A stretch of DNA of 64,000 bases, taken from assembly GCF_001039355.2 (NCBI RefSeq), contig NW_019775749.1, positions 109,681 through 173,680 on the forward strand. Reading direction: 5' to 3'. Shown here in pieces: positions 38,287 to 48,389 of this stretch; position 1 is the first letter of the stretch, and every line of letters begins with the position of its first letter. The DNA is from Lingula anatina (lineage: Eukaryota; Brachiopoda; Lingulata; Lingulida; Lingulidae). Made by a program: the position numbers and the translations under genes. A model generated the notes under the pieces. The model made no database searches and had not been told where the DNA came from. It worked only from the letters and a program-made list of their open reading frames with translations.

Positions 38287-41200
38287 TATTGTTTTAGAAT
38301 CGCATCCATGAGTTAGAGAGTGAACTAGCAGAGTTGAAGTTGGACCCCAGTGGTATTTCAGGTGTAGAGAAGAGACTGCGAAGGGAGGTGGAGAGATATC
38401 AGAGGGAACTGGAGGACAAGGAGCAAGAGTTAGAGGTAAGATAGCCAGAGATGGAGACCACAGACACAGACCATCATATACTTTACCTTGTGAAACATTT
38501 TGTTTTCAATTAATTTATCTGCTATCTGCTTATTTTCAGTGGTGTTTTGTACTTTTTTTTTTACTACAACAGTATTCCACATTATTGAATATTCTTTAAT
38601 TTTAAAGAATTTGTTACAAATATTTTGAGAAACAGTAGAGATAAGTTTAAGCACAGGTCATTGGTAATGAGTTTGGGACACCTTCTACACTTTTGAAGAC
38701 CAGTGGTTTTCTTGTCTTTCAGGAAACAAAACACAGGCTTGAAGAAGTTGCTTCCAATGAAGAACGTCTGGGAGAGATTAACTCTGAATTAAACCACCAG
38801 ATGGCGCTGATGGTACAGGAATTTGATGAAGATAAGAAGACAGCTTTAGAGAAGTAAATAATTTCTAATAATTTTATTTCCTCTTTTGGGCTTATTTTTT
38901 CTGTATAATTTTCTAGTATTCTGCTTAATTAAGAAATTATTGCTTTAAACATTAAAAAAACAACATAATATTGTATTATATTTTAAGCAATCTTGTTATG
39001 ATAATGTTAATGCTGTCTTTTTTTAAACACTGAATAACTTGAAATAATTGTTACTATTTCCTTGCAAAAGATGATTAGATCATTTCACAAGTGTTAGAGT
39101 AAAACTCAGGTCTTAGCGTAGAAAAGTAAAGAAAGAAACAAAATTGAAATGAAATCACAAACCTTTTAAAAATTTGTTTTAAAAATATTTACCATGGAAG
39201 AACAAATAAAACTTGAAAACTAAATGCAAGAAAGAATTTCTAAAAAGAAAAAATCTCCCAGCAAGTGGTATTCACCTGTTAAAGAGCCATTGATGCAGTA
39301 ATAACAGCCTTTCATTGGTCCCAATTGCTACAGTTGTATTGTTTACATTGCTACTTATTTCAACAAAAGGCGGTTCATTCACCTGCGCTGGGATTTACAT
39401 TCATGAGGTGTTAATAGTGTATTCACTCCACCTCGGACTACTTCATATGCTAATTAGACATTGTTAGTACCCTTTGCCCTTCTATTTACGCTTTTTGCTG
39501 ATAAGAAACGCGCTACATTGAATACCAGTACTTAGGTCTTTATTTCTACCAAGTAAGTAAGACTAATGTTGAAATGATATTTGTAGTCTTGAAGTCGTGG
39601 CATGGAGTTGTAAAACTCATGGCTGTATATGTGATCGTTATTTGAAACTGAACTCGCTGATTTAGTCCTGTTATATTAATAATTGAAGTACTGTTGCATA
39701 TAGAGGTATGGGCATGTAAAATATTTTCTGGGCAATGTGTATGTTGAAGTATAATTTGCTTTTAAAAATGCTAGGGCTCTACTTTTGAAGCAAATGCATT
39801 TTGGCAATGTGTATTGTTTTATAAGTCGGAAATGTTTGCTGTATTTTGCAATTTCTTCTATTTAATCATGTCATCCTTGCATTTCAGGTGTCAGGAAGCC
39901 TGCTTGCAGCATCATGAGGTTGCCAAGGCCAAATTGCGAGAGGAATTAATGTGTCAGCAGAATGAGGACAGAACCAAACTATTAGAGCAACATGACAGTG
40001 AAATCAAACAACTGAAGTAAGTGGCTCTTCTCTTCTTTCTGTCACTTTTTTTTCTTCATCTCACGCTTATACATGTATGCTTACACAAATTTGCTTCAAA
40101 GTTATTAAATTAACATTTTCATTAACCCTCAAGTGACCGAGTGGGGTCATTTACGACCCTAGCCATATGATTTAATGTGCCATCTCTTTATTTTTTATTC
40201 GAATTTTCTTTCTTTGCATGAGTTTGTCAGTCTACTAATCCTACACACTTTCACAGTTTTTTGTAGGGATCAACCAATTAGTGTGGCGTATATATCAAAA
40301 ACTCTTGTGGGGTCATTTATGACCCCAAAGAGAAGCATTGGTTTTTACATATTAGTTTTTAAATTTTATTCAAATGTTTTGCCCAAGCAACACTGACAGG
40401 AAAATGTCACATGCATGTGCTTCATGCAACCAACCAGTGTGCCCAAAACATAGGCACAAATAAGTGGTTTGTGAAGATTGTGCTTGAAGTGTTACTAATA
40501 GTGCATCGCTGAATCTAATTTCAGTAGCTTTGTTGGAGCTTGTTCTCATAACTTGGTCTCTTATTTTGACGGTTACAATTTTCGGGTATTTCTGAAATCT
40601 AAATAATTCTGTCGATATCATATTATACATATATTAACAAATTGTTTGTGTGGATTTTGTTTTATACACAGCTGTGGTAGTAACATACATGTAGGTTGAT
40701 TGAATGTGTTCTGAGTAGTATGACTTCCTTACCAGCATTAGGGTATTCCCTACTCAGCAAGTCAGCTAATTATTCTTATTGAAGTTAGCAGGATACTATC
40801 TCAACATAAATCAAAATATTTTTACTCAAAGTAATTTTGTAATGTACTTTTTTCATTTAGTGTGGCAAATAAAAAGAGAAATATTTCTGCAAGTGGAAAC
40901 TGACAATGACTGTCTAAATACCGATGTAATGTTGTTCTTAAAATCTGTGATTGGTTATTTCATGCAATAAAAGTATTATTACCAAATACTTATTACATTA
41001 GATCATTATAAAATACTTGTCTTAAATCCTGGGAGTAGCATGGGTGTGATAAAGCCTCAACAGCCTTTTATAATAAGGATCCCTGTACAGAGCACAATGG
41101 GGTCATAGATGACCCCACTTGGTCATTTCAGTCAGTAAAATAGCTTGGTCTCTTGAGGGTTAATCACACTTCAAAATGGAGTTTGCAGCTTACATATGCA

Positions 41201-44200
41201 TCTCTATAAATTATTCTGTTGTATTTAAATTATGTATAGATATATCATTAATCACTGAAATCACACCCCAGGGCTGAGCTTGTACAGTGTCAGAAAGAGT
41301 TGGATGAAGTGAAAGAACTTTATGTCAACATTTGTGAAGAGAAGGAAACTTTGGAGGAGAAATTACGTCAGGACTGGGAAACTAAACTAGAAGAGGAGAT
41401 CAGCAAGGTATTTAATCAAATTAATCAAAGTATATATAGTCTTTTAGGAAAAAACAATATGTAATGACTATTATAAATGTATTGATTATATCAAAATGGA
41501 GGCTTTTATCAAATCTTAATGCATTGATAAAACATTGTGTTTTGTGATCTCATCACTTACATATATTAAACAGGTCAGATCTGAGTGTGACCAAGAGAAA
41601 GATGAGGCACTTGACAAGCAGCAGAAAGAATTAACCAGCAAATCCCAGGAGAAACTGAACAAGGAAATGTGGAGACAGGAGCAAGAAGAAGAGCTGAAGA
41701 GGAGGGTGCAGGCACAGGTGGGTACAGGGGATGCAGGGGGGTGCAGTCTCAGATAGGTATAGGGGATGCAGGGGGGTGCAGTCTCAGATAGGTACAGGGG
41801 ATATGATGTTAATGTCTAAATGTGTTACAGTCTTATAGTTTTAATTTAATTTTCTAAATTCCTTCAAATGGATGAAAATGAGATGTAAGGGTTGAATTAT
41901 GTGCAAACAAATAGCATATATTTTACATGTTCCAGGTTGCTATGGCCAAAGTGGCCTGGTTTGATGAACAGCGTGAGTCCNGGGGGGTGCAGTCTCAGAT
42001 AGGTATAGGGGATGCAGGGGAGGTGCAGACAAAGGTGGGTACAGGGGATGCAGGGGGTGTACTCTCAGATGGGTACAGGGGATGCAGGGGGGTGCAGTCT
42101 CAGATGGGTACAGGGGATATGATGTTAATGTCTAAATGTGTTACAGTCTTATAGTTTTAATTTAATTTTCTAAATTCCTTCAAATGGATGAAAATGAGAT
42201 GTAAGGGTTGAATTATGTGCAAACAAATAGCATATATTTTACATGTTCCAGGTTGCTATGGCCAAAGTGGCCTGGTTTGATGAACAGCGTGAGTCCAAGG
42301 AGGCTGCTGTAGCATCTGCCGTGAAACAGGTAGAGAAGCAATGGCAGCTGAAGTTTGAGGAGAAAATTGAGAATGAAGTGGAGAGGAAGATGTATGCTGG
42401 TAAGAGGTGGATTATTAACAGTTTACCCTTTTTTAATATTAATTTTATTACAATTTTTAAAATCTAATATACCAAAATGATACACAAAAAAATTAATTTG
42501 AACACAAACATGCATACAAGTACAAACGCAAGAACACACACAGAAATTGTTTGAGAAAAATGTCCAGCTTAATATTATGGATTGATATTAAGGCCAACAG
42601 CAAATGCTTAATTGTAATACTGAAAACTTTTTTCAAAAGTACCTGAAACAAGAAATTTAAGGTTTTTGATTATGCAACAACTTGAACTTTCCTGATTTCA
42701 ATTTGTAGCTAAATCCAAATTAGAAAGTGATAGAAGACTGAGCTTTGAGAACGAGTTGCTGGAGCGCCTGAAGCTGGAGAAGAAGAAATGGGAAGAGCAG
42801 ACGGAGGTCCAGATATCATCTGCTGTAGAGAAGGCCAGGCTGAAGTGGGAGCAGCAACACCGGCCTCAGGATGTGGACACTCTGAAGGCACAGTGGATGC
42901 AGGGACAACAGGAACTCATTGAGCAGGAAGTAAGCACAGCAAATATAAAAACAAAATTGACTTTTTTTCATAAGATTTTATTTGCCCAATGTGTCTACTA
43001 TCTAAAAAGGTCACTATTATTTTAATATGGAAAAATGTTCATCTGGTTTTTAGGCAGTTGTAAAATGTGCATTCAGAAAAGATTCTATGCCTTATGATTT
43101 AGCATAAATGCTTTCATTATTCCTTTAACTTTTCAAGTATTCATATAATTTGTCCTGTTCATGTATTTATTATGGCAATGTGTGTCTTTAGGTTGCCAAA
43201 GCTCTAAAAGAAGCTAAAGACAATTGGGAACATGCTCAGAGGTCTGAAATAGAAACAGCTTTGATGAAGGCAAAGCTTCAGGCTGAGACGGAACTTCGAG
43301 AAGCAGTTGATAAAGTCAAGGTTACTCACAAACAGGTACATTATGGCAGATGAAAAATAATTATCTTAAAATATTTTATTGGTGCACTCCAAAATACAGT
43401 AGATCAGAAAGTTCGATTTTGAGTTTTAAAAAGAAAATAAAATTGTTGATCCTTGCTGTTTTTAGCAAGGGTAATTGATGTGCTTTAAAAGTTGTTTTCT
43501 ATGTGTTAAGTAATATTTATGAATTAAGTTGAATTTTTGTGATAGATTATATTTGAAAAATGTTTGCCTCATTAACAGGAAGTTGAAAGTCTGAAATTGG
43601 AATTGGAAAACCTAGAGAAAGAGTCACACTCTGCCAAATCATCGTGGTTGGCTGAAAAGCAAAAAGTGTTGACCCAGAAAGAGGCTGAGCAGCAGAGGGC
43701 GCTGCATGAGCTGGAGGAGCAGCAGGCAGCACAGATAAAGGAGATGCAGGAGGTTCAGCTGGGGATTTTGCAGTCTAACCTCAGGAATGCCAAGGAACAA
43801 TATGATAGAGAAAAGGTAGGAATATGATATATGAGATGAAGTTACATGATTACTTATGATTGGATGTTTCTCAGATATTGTGTAAGGTGCTGCAAATAAT
43901 GGGTAACTGAAACATCTGCAATATGTGCCATTTGTTCTGTCTTTAATAATATTAAGTTGTCTAGTTATTTTGTGCAATATATAGTAAGTAGTAATTATGT
44001 TTGAAATGAGGTCAGTCCTTATTGAGATGTAAACAAGTGTTCAGTTGTCTTTGCTTCTTACTCCTAGACTGCACTCCAAAAGCAATATGAGGAGCAAATA
44101 GACCACTTGAAGAAGAGAGTGAAAAACCTACAGAGTGAGCATGCCAAAGCTGACAGTGATGCTCTGCAGGAATTACAACAACAGTTTTGCAAGGTATGTC

Positions 44201-47200
44201 ATTCTGGCTTGTCTCTACAGTAAGATTACTACACACACACAATGTTAAAAAGTGATAATTAATGAAAATTGATACAAATTTTCATAGTACTGAAGATATA
44301 TTTTCTGTTTTTCAAGGAGAAAGAAGTTTTGGAGAGCACCTGGCAGAAGAGGCTCGAAGATGCTAACAGAAGTCATGGGCACCAGATGGAGACACTGAAG
44401 ACAAAGCTGCAAGAAGAGACTGAGTCTATCCTAGCTGAGGCCAGGAAGGAGTGGACACTGGTGAGTTATTTTTTTATTTATTTATTTATTTATTTTTTGC
44501 AGGGATGCAAAATGATGAGAATATGTTGACAAGTTTGTAGCTTGATATAGTGCTGTAACATTGACATCACAAATTTCACTGTTATTTGTTTGATTTAAAA
44601 CTCTGCTGTTACATGTCTGGTTTATGAAGGAAATATCTCAGCAATTTATATTGTATCCCCCCCCCCCAATCATATTTTGGCATCAATTTTTCACATACTT
44701 GTGTTCTGTACTTCAGCAATATGAACAGGAGATGAAGAAGGCCTGTCAGGAGGTGGCAGAAAACCAAAAGCAATTGTGGGAAAATGAGAGATCAAAACTG
44801 ATGCAGAAAATCAAAGATTTAGAAGAGCAGTTACAGACAACTCATGCCAACTGGGAGAGTGAACTGGAGACACTGAGAGCCGACATGGAGAGAACCCAGT
44901 ACGGGAAGGTACCTTTAGATGGCTCAGGTTCAAAGTCTTCTCCGGAAAGAAAGTATGAACAGCAACTGGCCAGTTTACAAGCCAGGCTGAGTGCCAAGGA
45001 AGAGGAGCTTCAGCAGTCTGAACAGTTCTACAGCGCAAGACTGCAAAATGCTCAAGCAGATCTACAGGAGGAGTGTGACAAGGCCATAGAAAGGCTGGAG
45101 CAGGAAAAACACAGGTTGGCCGAGCAGATTGACGATTTAAAGAGCAAGCTAGAGAAGCTAGATTCCAGGAAGAGAGAGTTGCAAACGGTGCTGCAGCAGT
45201 CTGAGGAGGAGCACAGACAGAGCGTGAACAGCTACAAGGATAAAAACAACGAGCTGAATGAAAAGGTCAGACAATTGGAGGAGCAGTTGAAAAGTGCAAA
45301 AAGTCAACAAGAGAATTCCCTGGACAACCTTCGGCAACATTTGGAAGAGAAACATATGGCTGCTGTAGAGGATTTCAGGTGGAAGTTATTTGAATCAAAC
45401 AGAGACAATCAGGCAGCCATAGAGAGAATAAACAGAGAACATGAAAGAGAAATAAGAGACTTGAAACAGAAAGTGGAGAATCAAAGGAAAGAAGTTGTGT
45501 GCACACCTGTTCAGGTATGTCTGCTCTGAACTGATTTTTTAAACAAAATTAACAAGGAGAGGAGTTTGTCTAAATGTAAATCTCTCAGTGAATCACAATC
45601 TGACATAGGTTTGACTGCAACTTCCTTAACTATAAAGATAAGTTTTGAATTATATTGAAATTGTTCCCCCCTGCAGTTAGCCACATGGATGTTCACATAG
45701 CCTTTTTGGATGAGCTGGTTATAGACAAGTGTCCCCAGCGTAATCTTATTGCATTTTGTAACTCGGATTCAATATTTCAGACTGATGGAGGTCTTGTGGA
45801 TGCCAAGCTGCTGGACCAGCTGAAGGCACATTACCTGGAAACAGTGACTAAGATCAGAGGTGAGTGCTTAATCCATAGTTAAGCCAGAGTATTGAATGAA
45901 TGTCATGAAAAACAAAATATGCTGTGTGTGGCTGTGTATGTGTGTAAACAGTTTTTACCATATTTGCTGCTTCAGGGTTCATTTTTCAAAGATTTATAAA
46001 CTTTTTATTTGATACCTTCAGTAATACCATAAAATAGGATGACACAGTTTGATATTGTATATATGGTATTGTTGATTTACTTGTAAAAGCTGAAGTATGT
46101 ACCCTGATTGCAGAGGATGTCCTGAGGCATGTGAATGAGACCAATTCCCGTGCAGCCAAGCGTGTGAAGGCCGAGGTGGCCAAGGAGAGACAGGCCACTG
46201 CAGCCAGGGTGAAGACATTCTGTATCAGGGGCCTGGAGAAGCTCCTCAGTAACATGGACAGGTAAGGGGAAACAAATCCATATTAAGATTAATTTTGCAA
46301 GTGTTAAGCTATAGGCCATGGTTAAAGTCATAATAACTCTTCGTTTTGGCCAAAAATTGGATTTTCCTGGAGTAAACGGCAATTTTCCCGTACTTACCAA
46401 TGGCCAACGACCCCATTCCTGCATTCAAAGTTAATCCAGGGTTTTTTTCCTAAACGTACGTTTTTTTGTTAAAATCTCTTAAGAGATTTTAACTGACGGA
46501 GCTCTCTCTGACATTGCAAAGTCACTGGTGACCTACTTAAAACCGCGGGAAAAGCAGACAACAACAACACTATATAAGATTCATGAGATATATTCGTCTT
46601 TTTTGTTAAAAACGCATTTATATCCACAATGTGTGCCATTCTGGGCTTTTCGTTATCCGACGCACTGTACAAAAACTCGCAACTTACGTCTGAGGGTTTC
46701 CCGCCATGTTATTTTGGTCTCGAATGAACGCGAGAATCCGCGTGACACCATTACGTCATTAGCAACGAATGCACTTGTCGAGCGGAAAAAAGGGATCGAA
46801 AGCCATATTGACAAGCACAGATTTTAGTTTTCCTACAATAACGGCCGTTTTAGTGGTAAAATACAATAGAATATATTTCCATGCGTTGTTTACAATGTAT
46901 TTCATGCGGATTTTTTAATCTCAAAGGAAGAGTTATTATTGCTTTAAGTATATATATATACAGCATCAATCTTCTTTAACAGGAAGAATTTATCAATATA
47001 ACAGTTGAAACAATGTCTGTTTAATTAACACAGATGAACATATTTGCCCCTTTTAGATGTGTAAGTAATAGTTTTATCCTTTTTATTTTTATTCAGTGCC
47101 AAAAAGTCAAAGATCATATCAGCCATGAAAGAGCTCCTACAGCAGTTTTCCCCCAATCCTACACCTTCTTCTACACCAAAGCCCAATCCCAGAGAAACTC

Positions 47201-48069
47201 CCAGTAGAAATAGTACTGAATATCATGGGGACCCCATGCAGCCTACTAAGGAACACCCCAGCCTCTCTAGTCAACGCACACTAACTCCAGGCTACAGGAA
47301 CAATACTGCACCAGATGTGCCCAGGTTAAACCCTGAGCAAGATCAGGTCAGAGGAAAAACTTCACATTATGTGGTGGATCTAAGTGTGAAAGGCACCGTG
47401 TCCCCAGGACCCCATGGACTCACCCAAGAGGAACCAACCACACCAAGTAGAGAATCGGCCTTCCATCAGATAGGGGGCGCTGGGGGTCCTCACACACAGC
47501 AGGACATCTTCAACTCAGATCAGCATGGTGCACTAGAGTTCCTGAATAGAATGGAAAACCAGTATCCATCAGATCACTCCACTCCTGCCCCTGCTAGGGT
47601 AGATGGTAGGAACAGTAAAGCTGACGACAGGCAAACAAGCACAGGCAACAGGAGGGTTATCACAGGGAATCAAAGAAACTCTTCCAGATACAATAACTAC
47701 AGTAGCAACGGTGAAATGGATATCCATATTGGGGAATCAGATGGAGGCTTGAGCAAGCTTCCACAGCAACCACGGACTTATAATCCTTCTCCGGAGAAAT
47801 TAGACTCTGAGCAGGATTCTAGGTGTAGCTCACCTGCAGAAAACTTCATAACTGTTCGATCTGGCAGAGGGTTTCAAAGGGCTTCCTGTTTAGAGAATGG
47901 GTATTCCAATGGTGATAACCAGAAACCAAAACCCTCCCAATTACAGCCAGTGAGAGACATCCCAGAGGGGCGTTCTGCAGGAAGTGCTATGCTTAAACCA
48001 ATTGCCATGGTGACCAGACATACACAGATGCCATCTCCTGCACCCAAAAAATTATCTCTTAAATCATGA
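24445..48069 (+). CDS. CEP152: Centrosomal protein of 152 kDa (Asterless orthologue)
   Basis: Centriole-duplication scaffold: in animals its N-terminus recruits PLK4 and its coiled coils bind CEP63, CEP192 and CPAP. 25 coding exons give 1,973 aa (human about 1,710). Residues 1-75 include an acidic PLK4-type region (LRELLTNAFDDLLDEDD, aligned with LQQLLTDLPHDMLDDD in human). 76-375 come from one 899-nt exon, a disordered His/Gly/Asp/Pro-rich segment with three 18-residue repeats (149-202). From about 376 to 1,650 the protein is almost continuous coiled coil. Diagnostic matches are SESLTRAREQHEAVV, INRLTRSLEESQRQVQDLL, ELKEQLTMYESAA and the conserved block QLKAHYLETVTKIR...RAAKRVKAEVAKERQATAARV. 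1,650-1,973 is a Ser/Pro/Asn-rich tail. All 24 junctions keep frame. Poly(A) signal AATAAA at 48369-48374. The longer size comes mainly from the exon at 33.3-34.2 kb and the tail. Confidence 0.95.
27190..27205. repeat. Poly-G homopolymer
   Basis: Sixteen consecutive G bases in CEP152 intron 1. Length is likely unreliable in the assembly. Confidence 0.95.
31116..31250 (+). CDS. CEP152: Probable alternative first coding exon of CEP152
   Basis: An open 45-codon segment starts MTCALASGMASIPMP and ends EEVKDIENMLVQ, followed by a consensus donor (CAG/GTGAGA). Its phase 0 fits directly onto the exon at 32165 (LRELLTN...). The annotated first exon (24445-24561) also ends in phase 0, so the two are interchangeable. 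Joining the first exon to this one through the visible acceptor (TTTAATTCAG, ending 31105) would put the reader in the wrong frame and hit a stop. It is therefore better explained as a mutually exclusive start exon than as an internal exon. I do not recognise the peptide. Confidence 0.55.
33514..33675 (+). repeat. Three in-frame 54-bp repeats within CEP152
   Basis: Units 33514-33567, 33568-33621 and 33622-33675 each encode 18 residues on the pattern xVNxGxPDDWDGQDDxxD. The second and third are closest to one another. This is an in-frame coding minisatellite, so copy number can vary without breaking the protein. Confidence 0.9.
36544..36580. repeat. 19-bp tandem duplication upstream of a CEP152 splice acceptor
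   Basis: TCTTGGTCTGAAAT plus a T run occurs twice with an offset of 19, ending 13 nt before the acceptor of the exon at 36594. It doubles the likely branch-point/polypyrimidine region. Confidence 0.8.
38206..38286. repeat. (ATT)n microsatellite
   Basis: Roughly 25 ATT units in a CEP152 intron, ending 11 nt before the exon at 38298. It forms the start of that exon's upstream splice region. Confidence 0.95.
40126..41159 (+). mobile_element. piggyBac-type transposon remnant (about 1.03 kb, TTAA-flanked)
   Basis: Both ends read TTAA/CCCTCAAG(A/T)GACC(A/G)AG inward: left TTAA at 40122-40125, right TTAA at 41160-41163. This is the piggyBac signature of a TTAA target site and CCC-starting termini. 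Near-palindromic GGGGTCAT..ATGACCCC motifs recur at 40143-40159, 40309-40326 and 41099-41116. A plus-strand relic at about 40402-40480 reads CASCNQPVCPKHRHK, a stop, then CEDC. This matches the Cys/His pattern of the C-terminal zinc finger of piggyBac transposases. The DDD catalytic core is missing, so the copy is an inactive deletion derivative inside a CEP152 intron (40017-41271). Confidence 0.88.
41718..42117. repeat. 35-bp minisatellite starting at a CEP152 splice donor, with an N
   Basis: Units of about 35 bp follow the pattern GGTACAGGGGATGCAGGGG then GTGCAGTCTCAGAT. The array begins on the donor of the exon ending at 41717 (GTGCAGGCACAG/GTGGGTACAGGGG). It is clean at 41721-41790 and resumes at 41982-42117. 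One internal unit keeps an exon-like donor (GCAGACAAAG/GTGGGT near 42014-42038). A single N sits at 41981. Confidence 0.85.
41791..42296. repeat. 190-bp perfect duplication flanking the N, includes the start of a CEP152 exon
   Basis: 41791-41980 is identical to 42107-42296 (offset 316). Each copy contains intron sequence, the acceptor ATGTTCCAG and the first 45 nt of the exon that truly continues at 42252. The first copy is cut off at the N and runs back into the minisatellite, so it cannot encode the exon. An assembly artefact is the simplest reading. Confidence 0.85.
44474..44496. repeat. (ATTT)n microsatellite
   Basis: Tetranucleotide run just after a CEP152 splice donor (exon ends at 44460). 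Confidence 0.9.
46326..46943. mobile_element. Non-autonomous inverted-repeat element (about 618 bp) with TTAA flanks
   Basis: The left end reads TTAA/AGTCATAATAACTCTTCG and the right end, reverse-complemented, reads TTAA/AGCAATAATAACTCTTCC. The ends are inverted repeats of about 22 nt with a few mismatches, flanked by TTAA at 46322-46325 and 46944-46947. The interior is richer in G+C and CpG than the surrounding CEP152 intron and holds a perfect 26-bp palindrome at 46468-46493. Its termini do not resemble those of the 40-kb element. No coding capacity is recognised. Confidence 0.72.
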
Positions 48070-48389
48070 AAAAAAAATTGAGTTTGATAGTTCAATATCT
48101 CATGATGAATGATGACACACATCAGTGAGAAAGACAGGCACCTGATTACTTCCAAGATTTGAATCATTTAATATACTTAAAGCTTCCATATCTCATCTGA
48201 GAGATGCTAAACAATCATTTAATTTATTGTTACCATCGTGTGAACACTTATTTATTGTCTGGGAGGGGGAGGTTTAAATGTTGTGTTATGGTTTTGATGG
48301 ACAAACTTTTACACCATGACAAATAATTTTACAAGTTTATCAGTATTATAGAATTTTTGAATGGAATGAATAAATTATTTTTAATGGTT

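Larger units (their letters stand above)
24445..48069 (+). other. CEP152: CEP152 exon map
   Basis: Coding exons: 24445-24561, 32165-32274, 33297-34195, 35185-35340, 35721-35860, 36137-36337, 36594-36741, 37049-37140, 37534-37694, 37859-38060, 38298-38435, 38723-38853, 39888-40016, 41272-41407, 41574-41717, 42252-42399, 42709-42929, 43192-43335, 43579-43815, 44068-44193, 44317-44460, 44717-45514, 45781-45859, 46114-46261, 47097-48069. The sum is 5,922 nt. Every boundary is GT-AG and reading phase is kept throughout. Edges were set by eye from splice signals and alignment to the known protein, without transcripts. Confidence 0.85.

Noticed and set aside
38102-38311. Open frame encoding a long run of leucine
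   Set aside because: It is the translation of the (ATT)n microsatellite in a CEP152 intron.
45655-45780. Possible extra CEP152 exon with acceptor CCCCCCTGCAG
   Set aside because: The preceding exon ends in phase 0, and entering here in that phase reaches a stop within eight codons. The conserved block starts at 45781.
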